64,000 bases of DNA from Callaeas wilsoni (GCA_013398955.1 VWPU01014813.1:1-64000); one strand, 5' to 3'. Positions 40,001 to 55,000 are shown, counted from the first letter of the stretch. The notes: a model not told the origin generated them from the sequence alone. Translations and numbers: made by a program.

Positions 40001-43000
40001 CCTGGCTATAAAGCTGTGTTTATGGCAGGACTTCTTTATTTGAAAATACAAAATAAACGGGCATTTGAGTAATTGTTGTGCTGCAATGCTGTAATGCACA
40101 GCTATGCCACTCTTAAGTCATTCAGCACTATAAAACCCTCCACTTCTTTATGTTTCTCATCATAATTTTATTTTTGAAAGCAGAATAAATCCTGATGAGC
40201 CAAGAGATTTATCTTCTGGTTTTTTTTACTATTATGTGGTAACTTCAAGTGGTTTGATAAGCTTTTGCCTCAGTGAGTCTTAAAAATCTTTTGTTACAGT
40301 TGCTTTTAAAAATTGCTGATGTAAAATATGACCAGTTTTATTGCTTAGAATAGTTGCAAGTTTTTAAATTATTCTGAATCACTCTATGCACTTTATCACA
40401 TTGTATATGACTGGAGAATGATTTCTGTTCCCTTAAAATGCACCAACTTGTCATTGAAATGTGTAAAACTTCTTCAATAACTAAATATATATTCATAAAA
40501 AATTGTATGTATATTACTCAAGAGCAGCAGTGACATGCTCAGTAGCTACATTCTTTTGACATTCTTTTAGAAGGTTGCTCAGTGTATGTTAGACAAATGA
40601 AACTGTCGCTGATTATTCTTTGCTTGGGTTTAAAAAACAGTGGGAAAATATGTGAAGTGCCGGGAATTTTGAGAGGACATTTAACTGTGGACCAGTGAGA
40701 AGTCACCAGTGATTAGTTCAGCTGTTAATAATAACACTGTTTAATATAACCTTCTGTAAGTAGTAAAGGAAGGCTTGATGTGCTAAATATTAGCACGTTC
40801 CCACAATAGCAACATCTCATTTAATTTATGCAGTTGTTATTAGTTACTTCTTTTATGTAAAAGAGGGAAGGCATCACCATTTTCTCTGTTGATAATCTCA
40901 AGTGCTTTCTATTTCAGAAAAAAAAATCCTATCTTCTTTAACAGGTAGAACTTCTAGTGTTTGTTCTTTAATTAAGATATTGATCATCTGCATTTGTGTG
41001 TTTGAATCTTCACTTTGTTGAGGTGAACCTGCCCAGAAATCCTTTGCTATGTTTCTTTTTTAGGAGCAGAGCCTGAAGACCTCATAGAAGAGTTGCTGTG
41101 TTGCCTCATCCAGCTCATTGTTGAAATTCCCCTCTTGTAAGTAGGCTTTTTTATTTTCTTTTTTTTTTCCTTAGTCTTCTTTTATAAACTGAGCATTTGA
41201 GAGACTATGAAACTTGTAGTAATGGGTTTGTAATGTTTAAATAGTTGTATTTGAATGTTCCATGTGATGGAGCAGTGCAGATAATGATAAGCTGCTGCCA
41301 GTGCCAGCCCTGAATATTCTGTTGGAAGAAGTACATGATGAACATCTCACACCCAGTTCAAACCATCAACAGAAGTTATTCCGTTTGTTTCAGGTACCCC
41401 TGTCAGCACACAGACAGTAACTGGTGGAAATGGTTGTGCTCATGGTACAGGGGAAGGTACAGTGGAGGTGTCACTTCAGCTCTGGGGTATGCAGTAAGGT
41501 GAAAACTAAAGTTCTTCTGCAGTTCTGTGGGGGTTTAAATTGCAAAAATAAATAATATTGTGCTATTTAATACTGATTTCTGAAATTCCAGTGAATTGAT
41601 GTCTGAAGAAGGGACAAGAGAAATGAATAAGTGGGATGTTTCTGTAGATCTCCAGATTTGTTTACATGGCTTTTTTTTCATGCATCTGTTGTATTTGAGA
41701 GGTGTTGATTCCACAGCTTGTTGGGATATGTGTCATAAAACATACTTCAGTGTTTTATGTAGGAGAGCATGCTTTGTTCTTTGGAAATAAAAGTGTTCTT
41801 TCGCTTTTGTGGAAGTGTTCCGATGAGCTTTAACTTTTTTCCCCATGATAAACTTTACTAAAGGTCGAGTGCGCAGTGTCTTTAGTGTTAAATTGCGTTG
41901 TAGTCTGTGACTAAAACGTAGTGCCCCAACTGAAGCATCAGGGCTTTGAAAGAGTTTCAGATTGTCTGTTACAGTGTAGTGTAAAGCTTTGCTATCTTGT
42001 AGCTGAGATTGTTCTTTTGGTTGGAAAGCTGAGAAAGAGGCAATGTTTTTTGAAACAGTGCCGTCATTAAACACAGCTCTGTCAACGTTAATGTGAGGGA
42101 TTTGTGTAGGTAGAGTGTAATGAATTAGTGGTGTGATTCAGAGTGTCATTCCACAGAGCTTGTCAGGACTTCCTGGAACAGATACACGCTTTGTTTGGAG
42201 CAGATTAGAGGAAGTACAAAGGGCCGAGAGGACTGTGATATACGGGCAAGTTCATAAATCCTGCAGGGTTTTATTTTTCTTTCTTGGAAGTACCAGAGTG
42301 TGTGTGTAGTCCCGTATCCTTTATTCTGCCTTTCCGGCAGAAGAAAACACGCCTGCATGATTGTTCCTCACCCATTTCAACAACTGAACCTGTCAGCATC
42401 TCTGTTTCTCTGTGAATGTGGCTGCTGCAAGTGGAAGCAGCTGCTGCAAGCACTTAGATTGCTATAAAATCTAGTGATAAAGTGGCTTATTTAAAAAGAA
42501 AGTTATAAAGCCTGTCCATAATTTAATATCCAGATATATCAAAACCTTACATTTCATAAGAGAGAGATGTGGAAGATTTTTGGTTTGTGGTGGTGGTTTT
42601 TTTTTTTTTTTTTTTTNTCAAGTAAGTTGTTTTAGCTAAATTTCTCCTGAAATAGCATGTTTCTGATTGCTAATAAAATAGTAACACTTACAAAAATGTA
42701 TATTACTGTCTTGTTTATCACTAGAGTATGTTTAAGAATGTGATAATGCCTTAACTAAGAATTTTGTTCCCATATCATCAAAGGGAAAGTAAGTAGGGGA
42801 AAGGACATACTGGAGAACTTGCTTTCTCTAATACACGGTCCAAATATGTTCTTTGTAAAGCTGTTATAAGATATTACTTTATTATTAATTTTGTTCAAGA
42901 GAGTGATCAGGATTGTTTTCACAGTGAGTTTACTTCTTGCTTACCTCCTTCTCTCTGGTCAGATATCACTAGAGATTCTTTCCCTATTTCATTTCAAGGG

Positions 43001-46000
43001 AGTAGTCCATTTCTGTCTTTAGCTGGAATAAATCAAGAGACCTGCAAGCCTAGTATGTGAATTTGGGGAAGGAGTAGATTGAGTGGAATACATGAAATAT
43101 TCAAACTTGTAATGATTTCAGTGTCAGGACTTAGGATCATCTGGGAGAGAACAGACAGCTTTGGCAGCTTGCAGTGGCACCATAACAGAGTATCTGTCTG
43201 TAAAGCTGCTGTTAAAGATGAATTTTTGTTGTGACAGACCATTAAAATCTCCATGCTGAGCTGGTCTTCGAAGTGTCATTCAGAATAGCAAAGATTTTGT
43301 TAGGAGCATTCAATAGCCTTAACAGAGGATTGTGACAATTAGTGTGTCCCTTGGGTTCTGTAGATGCAGTTTGGTGAAGGAGTGGATACAGCTGGCAGCT
43401 GCTGCCTGAATATATTGCTTGTCTGCACCCCAGTTAAAGCTTATATTTTTCTCCTTCACTGAAACTGTAACATTGTTTTAAAGCATGGAAAGCCATCTCC
43501 ATGTTCCCAATGCAGGAACAGAGGTCCCTGTGCAGCTGTCTTGCACTCCTTCCTTTTGAACTTGTTCTGAATGTCATGTCAGGTGCTTGGGATACCCGTC
43601 TGTGGTATTTTGCAGGCAGGTACACAGTTATTTCAGGCCGGTTGCAGAGCAGCCCTGAAGAGAAGGATTTTGGTATATCTGGTGATACCCCAGAAGCTGT
43701 GAGAGGCTGGACATGCCCCAGCCATGTGCACTGGCACCCAGAAACGCCCGTGCCCTGGGCTGATCCCCCAGCGTGGGCAGCAGGGCAGGGGGGATTCTGC
43801 CCCTCTGCCCCGCTCAGGTGAGACCCCACCTGCAGCGCTGCCTCCAGCCCTGGGCTCCAACAGCACAAGGACCTGGAGCTGCTGGAGCCAGTCCAGAGGA
43901 GCCCACGGAGATGCTCCCAGGGCTGCAGCCCCACCGCTCTGGTGCCAGCCTGGGAGAGCTGGGGGTGTTCCCCTGCACAAGAGAAGGCTCCAGGGAGAGC
44001 TCAGAGCCCCTGCCAGTGCCTAAAGGGGCTCCCGGAGAGCTGGAGAGGGACTGGGACAAGGCATGGAGGGACAGGACAGAGGGAATGGCTTCCCAGTGCC
44101 AGAGGGCAGGGCTAGATGGGATATTGGGAAGGACTTCCTGGCTGTGAGGGTGGTGAGGCCCTGGCACAGGGTGCCCAGAGCAGCTGTGGCGGCCCGCGGA
44201 TCCCTGGCAGTGTCCAAGGCCGGGTTGGACAGGGCTTGGAGCCACCTGGGGTAGTGGAAGGTGTCCCTGCCCGTGGCAGAGGTGGGACTGGATGAGCTTT
44301 GAGGTCCCTTCCAACCCAAGCTATTCCAGGATTCTAAGAGTAAGAAGTTAGGGCTTGGCAGGGACACTGAATTCGTGAAGTCTCCAGTCTTTTCCTCAGT
44401 ATCGGCAGATGTCACTCACCTCTGAGCTTGCTGTCGTTATCAGCCTTGGCAGAATAAGCTCATTTCTGCCTACGAAACAACCTACAGCATACTTGGAAAT
44501 TGCAGGTGGACTGTCTTTCTCAGAATTAATAAGGAAGGTGTGGGATGTGGAATAAGATAAATGTCAAATCTCTGTCCCTTGTTATGAAACATAACTTTTT
44601 TTTTGTTGTTGGGAAGGCTGCAGAGTCTTTATGGGAGGAAGAGCATTTCTGGGAGTGTCTCAGTTTTTTACAGGGAATTTAAGAAAATCTTTCTTAAAGT
44701 TATTTGTATTGGAAAAGGCAAATGTGCTTTGAGGCAGAAATAGGTTGCAGTAGGGACTCTGGGACTCTGCAGCATTGTGATGCTGTGTCTGAGAGTTATT
44801 AAAAATATCTTGAATTACCTTTCTGAAAAACAGGCTTCGCTGCATTGTACAAAGTGCCAGGGATAAAGGTTTCAGGTTTAATTTTATAGAAAATGCAGTA
44901 TTCAACAATTAGACTTGTGCAGTCCCTTATAACACTTGTGTTACCGTATGTTGATGTTTGATTTATGGTTCCCTTGGGTGCACTATGGATACTCTGCTTT
45001 TTCTTTGGTTTTGCTAATGTTAGCACTCAAGAGTTCACACTCATGATTCGAATTGCATAGTCGGCAAAAAGATACAATGTTAGTATTTAATTGTATGACT
45101 TTTATGTAGAAACTATTGCTAACATTTTGTTGCAGGATGGAGCTCCCAAAGCTTTAAATTATAAAGGCTTCTTTCAGCAGCTTGTTAAGAGCTGGTATCC
45201 ATAACTGAACATCTGGTTGTTATCAGTGCATTTTCACTTCATTAAAAACTATAAATGCATGTGGAGGAAAAATGAAATACTGTGATCTAGTTACATCACT
45301 CCTAAGTAGCACCCTGTGGTGCCAGTACAAGTTAGTTGATATTTCTATTACGTTCCCTTATTTTCTCTAGTTATGGTTGTTTTAGGGTGCAGTCATAGTT
45401 GTTTGGAAGTTTAAATGTTGACAATGTTTTGACTCATTTAGGGATCCTTGCTGCATGTTATGGGAGCTTAAAAGTCAAATGTAGGAGGAAGAAAGGCAAT
45501 ATAATTGATTATAAAGCTCTACAAAATAACTGCGGTGTAGGAAAGGTGCCATATAGAGATCATGAGAAATGTTTAGACTTTTTTTCTTGTCAGTTGTGAG
45601 CAGAAATGAGATTAAGAAATGTTTTCTGTTCTGGCTCAGGAGTGCCGTATTTTAATTATTTTTGTTACTTTCAAAAGAATAGGTCAGAATAGTGCTTTTT
45701 AAAAAGAGTCTATTCAAGAATTTTTTATCAGGATTGTAGTAGCTCCATTATTTGGATAGCTATGTGACTTTTGCATTTTTGGCAGCTTTGTCTAATCATC
45801 AAAGGCATACTTCCATCTGTTGAAACTGAGGTTGAAGGTAGCGAAAACATCCAAACTGAGAGAGATTTGTGTTGCTTCACTTTGAAGAGCCTCGAAGTTT
45901 AAGACTATTGTGCTCTGTTTAGGAGGGGTCTGATTCATTTAAAGGGAGTTTTATTTGCTGCTGCACCTTGGAGTGATGCAGCAAATAAAATATATTTGTG

Positions 46001-49000
46001 TATTTGGAAGATGCTCTTAATCACTCATATCCTTATTTCTAATGGTAGAAGTGCGGTGTTTTAAGTGTCTAAAGATCCTGAGCAGGAGAACCTTTATCTG
46101 TACCACATATTCTTACTTTATTCTAGTTTAGTTTTTATTTTAGACTTAGATCAGTATTTCTCTATGATCTATCTATTCACTAGGTGCGCTTTAATTTGTA
46201 ACAAGCTTCCTCGCCTCAAAGCATAGTATCAGAGATCTGTACAGTTTTTCATAGATTGTGCTGTGTATCAAATTCCTAATAATCTGCTTTCTGATATGCT
46301 TTTCAGCTCTGTTTCCACAAAAGATGATGGGTATTGCAAAACCTCTGGTTGCAGGTATTTGGGTCTTGACAGCAAAGACACAGAGAGACTGCAGAGCGGG
46401 TCTGCCTTTCACTTAGGCTGCATCAGTGAAATGCAGGATGTGATTGCTGCAGTCTCTGTAGAACTCGCTGATGATTTAATGTAGTTTGTTCACCTGGGTC
46501 ATCTTCTCTTTCCTGGGAGTTGGAAGCTACACCTGAGAGTCACTGCAGCTGTCCGTTTTTGTGGCAATTTGGGCCACATTAGTTTTAGTGGATATTGGTA
46601 ACAAGACTTGGTGATATGAAAAGTAAATAGAGAATAATACAGCTTCTCTGTGCAACATTTAAAAGTCCAGAACTTCTTCTAGTATTTTAATCTGTAGAGA
46701 GAAGAAATAAATGTCAGTGAGGTGAAAATGTACACAGTCACATAGTCTCAGATGGTTTGGGAACAGGTCTGTGAAAAAAGGCTCTTGAGTCCAGCTGTCA
46801 TGTTAATCCTTTAGGTACTACCTTTAGAGTATTTCCATATTGTTGATGCTCCCAGGGCTGGAGCCCCTCTGCTCTGGAGCCAGGCTGGCACAGCTGGGGG
46901 TGTTCCCCTGCACAAGAGAAGGCTCCAGGGAGAGCTCAGAGCCCCTGCCAGTGCCTAAAGGGGCTCCAGGAGAGCTGGAGAGGGACTGGGACAAGGCATG
47001 GAGGGACAGGACACAGGGAATGGCTTCCCCATGCCAGAGGGCAGGGAGAGATGGGATATTGGGAAGGAATTCCTGGCTGTGAGGATGGTGAGGTCCTGGC
47101 ACAGGTTGTCCAGAGCAGCTGTGGCTGCCCCTGGATCCCTGGAAGTGTCCAAGGGCAGGCTGGACAGGGCTTGGAGGTTTAGTGGAAGGTGTCCCCATAG
47201 CAGGGGGTGGAATGAGATGATTTTTAAGGTCCCTTCCAACCCAAACCATTTTGGGATTTTTTGTTTTTTCACCCTGTTCTTCTCCCAGTTGAGAATATCC
47301 AGTGTAGGGGAGATGCAGTACGAAATGTCAGAGATGCTTTCTGCTTCCAGTTAGTGTTTGCTGCGTGCCCCCTTGGGACATCTCCCGAATGTTTGGAGTC
47401 AGCTGTAATGAGTGTAGAGCATTATCAGCTGCCACAGTGCATATGTGCCATCAGTGAGTGTAAAATTAGGAGTGATTCCAAGAGGAAAGATTATGTTCTC
47501 TTTGAGTTGTTGTACTTGTATCCTGAGACTGATAGCCAGATTATTGTACTTGCTTTTCAGTTTTCAAAACTGATCCTATTCTCTGTGGTGACTCCTCTTT
47601 CACCTTTCTGGTGGGCCCTCAGGAAGCAGGGAAATGAAACCTGGTTCCTGTATGATTTGAGACTTTTTGTATGAATCAGCCCTTTTGGCAACTCTCCTAA
47701 ATTAGAAAATGGGTTACCTTTTAACCTTTTAATACTCGGAGTAGACAGCTCTGGCTGGGTGAAAGTTCAGGAAAATATTTGAACAGGGAGGGGGCTTGGT
47801 CTAGGGGTAGGAATTGAAATTTGGAGTTCGGTTTCTGACTGTTAAGGCTGTTTGCTCTGTAGGTGTGAAATCATTTATGAGCTCTCAGCCTCTGTGTGCT
47901 GATATAGAAATAGCTGCATTTCACTGAGTAATTAAAGTGTTTACAACAGCATGTGCCTTCAGAGTGTTAATTGGAGTTCGTAGCTGAGATTTTCCTCTAT
48001 GGTGCCTCTGTGCTTCACCTTGGTTCCTCTGTCACAGACCTCTCTCTCACAGGCAGGGAACAAAGCTGAATGATTGGGAGCACAGAAAGCACTTGTGAGC
48101 AGTGCTTGGCCTTGGAGAGAAGCCAGCAGCAGCAGGATGGTGACACATAGGTAGATTGTTGAAGTTCTTGGAAGTTGCTGCTGATAGGAGGTCATCCACA
48201 AGGTTTTGAATGGATAAAGCAGATGCCAGGGTACTGGGGACTGTGGTTTGAACAGGACCATAGTTCTTGTTCTGTGTGGGGCGATTGCATCATTTAGAAA
48301 CAGTATTTGGGCTAAGGTTGGGCACGGCTTGGAGTGACCTGGTCTAGTGGAAGGTGTTCCTGTCCATGTCAGGGGGTGGAACTGGATGAGCTTTAAGGTC
48401 CCTTCCAACACAAACCAGTCTAGGATTCGATGATTCTAATTTACAAGTTTGCCACCAAAGTTAATAAATAACTTCTTGGTGGAAGACCAGAAGAGAAGTG
48501 ATTCTCTCTCCAGTCCACATCCTGGAAGAGTGAGGTACTGCACCAATTTCTTCTAAAGCAGTACTGCTGTGGGTCTCAATGCAGTCCTGCTTCAGAGCAG
48601 CACTGCCAGGGCTGTAGAGGTCCCAGAGGAGCCCAGGATCTCTGTCACCCACCTGACAAAGCAGATTAAGATGGAACGTGGTCTGACTTAGTAGAATTTA
48701 TTTCCTGGAGGTTGTGCACTCTCCGTACCTGACAGTGCTGAAGGCCAAGTTGGGCAGGGCTTGGAGCACCCTGAGATAGTGGAAGGTGTCCCTGCCCATG
48801 GCAGGAGTGGGACTGGATACCACCAGAGCCTCCCAACCCAAACCATTCTGTGATTCTAATTTCTGTCTTTTGATTTAATGAGTTGTTATCTAGGGATTAC
48901 TATAATTCAAACAACTCCTTGGTTGTTTAATTTAAAAGTTTTTATTGAAGTGATCTGGCATAATTTGCTTTTGGAAGGAATCCATTGATGTATCAGTTTT

Positions 49001-52000
49001 TCATTGAAATGTAGACACTAAATATATGTTAAATACATGCACACATTTGTTATGCTAGTATCGGGGAATCTTGCATTTTGGTGCTCCTCATTCTATGAAG
49101 AATCCATAATTTAGCATAATCTCAGATAAATATGATATGATGTGTCTTTTCATGAGGGTACGTGTTTGTTGCCAGAAATCGGTTTTAACTTGGGTGTCAC
49201 CTGGGAGAACCTGGACCTGCTCCATCCGGTCCAAGGATGTCACTGCGTATGAGGTGTGATGCCAGGAGGAGAGCTACCCGTGGCAAAAGGAGAACCCAAA
49301 TGCAGGAGAGAAACGATTGCCATGAATTCTAGACTTCTGTCTGTCTCAGATTCTTTCCATGTCAAAGATGCATGTTTTGAGAGACAGACCTATAGTATCT
49401 GCCAGCTTGTCTTCCTGATACGGCAATATATCACCCTGTGGAAGGGAGACAGAATAAGATAAAAAAATTGAGAATAACTAATGAATCCCCAAAAGAGAAA
49501 ATCCAAAAGGAGAGAAAGAAAAGACATCTGCATGTTTTGGTACATTGCTTTATGAAGTTCATTTACACAGAACATGAACTCTATCTGTGGATTTTTTATT
49601 TGTTTTTAAGATACTTGAGAATGAAAAAAAAATGCCACAGAAGCTCAAAACAACATGCAGTTATTCTGGCGTTCTGAAATAAGTAGCTAAATGATTTTGA
49701 CATGTAATTGATACATGAGTTCATTATTTCTGGTTTCCTCCTTATCTGCAAGCAAACAATTTTCAGGGGAAGTTGGAGATCAGCATAAATTCCGTGTAAA
49801 GTCATTCTATATGACTGATAGCTTTGAATAAAATAAAAAAAAAAATCAAAACCACGACCCCCTATTCTATAGTCTCTCAGCATAAATAAACAGTATGTTC
49901 TTTGAAGTTGAAAGAGGTTCCTGGTAGTTCTTGTGACCCTTTAGAAATGCCTAAGTTTCACAAAACCGTACATTTGACCCTTGGTGGAGAAAATAGTTTT
50001 TCTCTGAAGCTTTTCTCCTTGTGCTGATCAATTAAGGGTGACTGGACCTGAGGGGTTACCCCAGATATCAGGAGCCTGCTTGTGTTTATGTCAGAGCAGA
50101 CTTAATTTGAACAGATTCTACAGGTTTGAGTGGAGTGTTTCTGCTGTTAAATGTGCCCTGTCTGGGTTTTGAAGTTAGAGAAAATGAGAATAACTCACCA
50201 AGTGGGACTGCTTGAATTTACCTTTCTGTTTGTTTTTTGTTTCAGAGTTATATAAGGATATTGAAAGCAGATTTTTTTCCTTCACAAAATGTACAGTACA
50301 CTAACCTCTTTGTTTATTTTTTTATGCTGATTCTTAACAAAACAGAAAATTATTTTGTAACGTTTCCTCAAATTTGCTGTTCCACTTGCGTGGGTTATCA
50401 TAAAAATAAATGAATGATTGAAATGGAGAAAAAGTATTCTAGACCCCAACATTTGTTTCCTCTCTGCGTAGTGACCCAGTGCATGTTATAGTATGTCATG
50501 AAGTTATTACCCTTTTCACTCATCACCTTGTGGTAGAGACGTTGTTCTTGTATTCTCAGCCTCTGTCATAATAATAAGGTCCTGAATATTTTTTTTTGTA
50601 ATATCAAAAAAGTATTTTTCCAAACGGTTGTTTTTATTTTGATAGAAAAACGTTTCTGAATTTTTTTTGCTGGTGGCTGGACCTTTGATAATTGATGTGT
50701 GTATGTATAAGTCCTCTTTGCTTTGCCTGGGATGCGTGTGGGTGGTGGATTGCACAGCAGCCCTGGTTTGGAGAGGGAGCAGGCACTGTTCCTAGCGCAG
50801 CAGCCTTGCTTCTGGCTGAGGTGAATTTGCAGTGGAACCAGATCAGAGTGTAACCTCTGGCCTGATCTAATTATCAGCATTTACACTGGCGAACTTCCTC
50901 AGGAGTGGGCAAAAAGTCAGGTAACTTGCAGAGAGTAAAAGTAATTCGAAAGGACATCTTGATTTTCAGGAAAATGTTACTTAGGCAGTGTGTCCTTTAC
51001 CAACCCGTAACTTCAAATGTTTGGGGTTCAAATACTCGAATGAGGCAAGAGAAAATAAAAAACAGTGAGTTTGCACAACCTTCACTTTTAAAAACATTTT
51101 TGTATGAGAGGTGGTGCAGTTCTGTGGATTGTGATCCAGGAAATTGTTATTCTAGTTCGCTGTTGGCTTTGAGTAAATAACTGTACTCTCTGCAGAAACT
51201 CTGGCCTGGAGCTGCTGCAGAAGAGCTTAACTTAAGCTGTCTGTGCATTGTGGTGCATGAAATTCTTCTTTCCACACTTCACAGTAATGCGTGTTGTTTA
51301 CAGCATATCTGGCAGCACACTTGACAGTATTAAGCTATTTGATTGAGTTAAAAATTAGACTGATTTCTTCTAAATAAAATCCTGTCTGTTTCAGTGAGGA
51401 CCACACCAGCTCTGCTCCTGAGACTAGTGAAAATCTAGTCTTTTCTGGGGTTAATTTGTTTCGCTTTGGGAGATTGCACTGTAGTTTTCAAGTCATCATT
51501 GTTTGAAAGAGCACTTAGTTTTATGCTTATACCTGTTCTAACTGTTGAGAATGAAATTTTTGGAAGGTGGCACTGTAATAAATAAAAATTTAGCGCTACT
51601 GATTAAACACAATGCTGATTTGTTCTTTAGTGTTTTGATTTTTTAGAAATCTTAAATAGAGATACCATTAAATATTTGCATTTGACAATAATAAACAGAT
51701 TTTGAATTTCTGGTAGGTTCCAGGTCAAAAAACCTCGGTAATTGTTGCAGGAAAACTGTTGTAACTTAGCAATACTGGATTGTGAAGCATTCTGTGGAAA
51801 TTGAATAGTGACAGTGGGAGAAGCATTAAAAGGACTTGTGGTAACAATAATAATACTTAATGACAATATTTCTGATGAACTGCGGGATGGTGCTGTTGCA
51901 CCAAATGAAGCACCTCCTTTTGGAGGACGTAAAAATGGTTGAAAGTAAGAATGATGCTGGTTCATGTCCAAGTTAGTTCATTGTGTTTTAAAAGGTTTCT

Positions 52001-55000
52001 TGCAGCCTGCAATTTGTTACTGATTAAGGAGGCAAATGTGATTTTTCTCTCCGTTTTAAGAGCAAGATTTGTAACAAAGTCATTATAGGCAGAGGTGGGA
52101 ACAGAAAGCACAGGATATTTTTAATAGTGTGCCTGTCATCTACTCTGCTGCACAGCCTTTCCTAATCAGCCTGAGGTAAATGAACTTTGCTGAACTGTCT
52201 GGTGTCAGTATTTAAGCATTGCAGCTCATTCTTTGTGATTATCTGTAATACCTTGAAACTTTCTACTTCTGTGTTACCTCAAAAGCACCATTTAAAACTG
52301 AAGAAAGTATGTGGTATCCTGATACCCCTGAGCGTTTTGTGCACTTGAGCTGCCATTTGTATATTACATTCCTCTCCTAGGGATCCAGTTTTCTTGGCAG
52401 ATGGAGCTGTGTTGGGCTAGCTGGACATTCATTCCCTCACTTAGCATGAAGGTTTTGTGATAATTTTGTTGAACAGTATAAAGGACACACTTCTGAGAGA
52501 TATTTATTATTTTTAGGAAGAAGTATAGTCTATCAATTGCAACTTGAGTGCTATGAGCAATACCTCTTTTTACATTGATTTGTCCTTTGGTATATGAAAA
52601 AAGTGCTTATTTCTAAGAAAAACAACCCATTTTTGGTATGAAATGATTCTGGGTTTCTTGAATTTGTTGTTTACGTGTTCCCAGTTGAAACTCTCTGTGC
52701 TACACAGTGTATAACTTCAGGTGAAGCTACCAAGTATTCTTGGAAATCAGCTTGTAAACAACCCAGTAGATTAATCTCTGTAATTTTCCCTTTATTCTGC
52801 AGAGATATTACATACAGCATTTCTTTGGAAGCCGTGACAACTCTCATTGTGTTCCTCTCCTGCCAATTATTCCACAAAGAGATTCTGCGAGAGAGCATCA
52901 TTCACAGATACCTGATGCATGGTCGATGGTATGTCCTGCTCTGGGGTGCTGCCTAGGGGCGAAGCAAACACTGTGGGTCGCTTGTTTAGGCTGTTTGTAC
53001 CTGAAAACAGAAGACAGCAAAATGTTATCTTGATAGAAAATTTGTTCTGCTCAAAAGCAAAGGGAACAGAAAAGCAAACATCTGTAAAGGCTCATGGAGG
53101 GTTTCGGGTGGAAATCTCACAGCCCAGACTTCGGTAGAACTATTTTGGAAATAATATTTACACTTTGAGGGTAGTTTCATTAACTTAAAACAACATTCGC
53201 TTTTCAGGATGGTTTTTTGATTCAGCAATGAGTCTTGTAGCACTGCAGCCTAGAGAACTCAGGTCCCTAGAAATGCTAGGGCTTTCTTGCCACCCAGATA
53301 AGTAGCAGTCCTTGGAAAGATGAAGACATGTGCTGCGCTGAGCTGAAGGGAACACTCAGCCGGGGGTAAACTCGGTTCTGTGAGTAATACCACTTGTTCT
53401 GGCAAGTTGGTGGTTGTGTTCAAATGCTTTCACAGTGGCTTACGAGCATTTTAGTCAGGCTCCCATTCATCCTCTTTCAACTTCAAGTTCTATGTGGGCA
53501 GATTTTTCATAAATGTATTTATTGTCTGGTTTCCTGAAGTTTCTACTAGTTGTAAGAGACAGGTACTGCTCTGACGTGCAGGGAAAGGAGGGAGGCTCAG
53601 CGTGGAGCACAGGGCAGACTGCAGCCTGACACAGCAGCAGGCTAGAGCCAGAGCCTCAGGATGTGTGGGGTGTCCTGGTACTTCAGTCTCTGCACTGAAG
53701 GAATTGAGGGTTTGGAGGAAAATGGGGAATGTTTGGGGGAAGACTTAGTATGTGGTCTAAGAAGTCTGATTTGGGAGTAGGAGGTGCCTGGCCTCTGGAG
53801 GGAGACGTGAGAATTTGGTGGCTGGGAATTGAGAGCGGTGTGAACAGTTGGAGGGGTACTGGTGTGATTGATGGCCCATCCCTAAGGAGAAGGAAGCACC
53901 CAGGATTTGTAGAAGTTCATGATCAAAAGGAATGACAAAAGTCAGAGAATCTGCAAAGTTTTATTAGTAAATTACACACCTGGCATGGAAAACGGTGTGT
54001 TTGTCCTTGATATCCCAGTCTGGGGTTTGGATAAATGGGAGGTGAGGGGCAGTGAAAAGGGAGAAAGACAAGGACACAGAAAGAGAGAGGGAACTAGATC
54101 AAAGAAAGGAAGAGAGAAAGGAAGTAAAAAAGAGAGAGATCACCAGTCCTGGCTCCAGTGTCGATCCAGCTGATGGGATGTCCTGGGGCCCTGGGCTTTG
54201 TGGGGCACCTTTTACATCTTCCCCTCCCTGGAGAGAAGTTTCTCCCTTTTTGTGCAAATCAGTTCTCATTCACAGTCGGTTCTTTCAGACCTTTCTGGAA
54301 ATGGGCTGGAGGCTTTGGGGCCTTGGATGGTCTTGTTGTCCCTACAGCCCCTGGCCCTTCTGGCCTCATCCCTGTGCGTGTGCTGAGCCGGGTTGTGCTT
54401 TTCTGCAGGAGCCACAACCAGGAGGTTTGTCCCAATCGGTCAGAGAGTCCACCCTAACAGAGCTCCTGTCTTTTCAGCTCTAAGTCAGATGGGAATGGGA
54501 ACCAGCTGCTTGTTCTGTGGAAATGGTACTCCATTTTGGAAATACTGTAACCTTTTAGCTAAACCCAACAAATTCTACAGGCATTTTTCAGATTCACTCT
54601 TGTGAGGTTGGTTGTTTCATTGGTCTTCGCAAATTCACAGACACATGGAATCCTTGAGGTGTGAAAAGGTTTTTAAGATTGGTTCTGAGCTGCACACAGA
54701 GTCAAAAATATTGTGGGTGTGGAGAGATACTGTTGTTACCTGTTCTGTGTAACCAGAGCATGGAGTAAAAACTGAACAAATACAGCATTTCTTTCCATTG
54801 CATAAATATTTTTCCAGTTGTGTCTTGAGATAAGTGAATACAATGATTCTACAAACTAAGTGGTTTATTTAAAAGGAGTATTGAAAAAACAGAGGTCAAA
54901 AGGCAGTTTTCATGATCCTGCTGTGGAAGATGCTCCTGCTGACCCCTGCTGAAGTCCAGGCAGCTGTGCATGGGCAAGACCTTGGTGTTCTTTCTCTTTC

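Larger units (their letters stand above)
34133..41063 (+). other. DYM: DYM intron 5
   Basis: 6.9 kb, very AT-rich (notably TTATTA-rich at 36190-36290). It holds two weak CR1 3' ends (34215, 35018) and a TA/TG microsatellite (38776). Nothing resembling another gene is visible. Confidence 0.75.
41137..52802 (+). other. DYM: DYM intron 6
   Basis: The largest complete coding-region intron, 11.7 kb. Four sense CR1 fragments (43750, 46846, 48310, 48730) and a poly-T tract with an N (42599-42617) lie in otherwise AT-rich unique sequence. ORFs such as 41733-42074 (-) and 51627-51971 (-) show no domain. Confidence 0.75.

Noticed and set aside
43434..44415. ORFs of 115-166 residues on both strands
   Set aside because: They overlap the CR1 fragment 43750-44340; near-identical peptides appear at 9.2, 46.9, 60.3 and 62.3 kb because the repeat is the same. 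The CR1 reverse transcriptase region itself is not present.
51627..51971. Minus-strand ORF of 114 residues in intron 6
   Set aside because: It lies outside repeats, but it resembles no family I know, has no promoter or polyA signal, and is of a length expected by chance in 64 kb.
54052..54483. ORF of 143 residues starting [14 protein letters not shown]
   Set aside because: The charged start is the translated GA tract and the rest runs across the possible LTR block; no domain.
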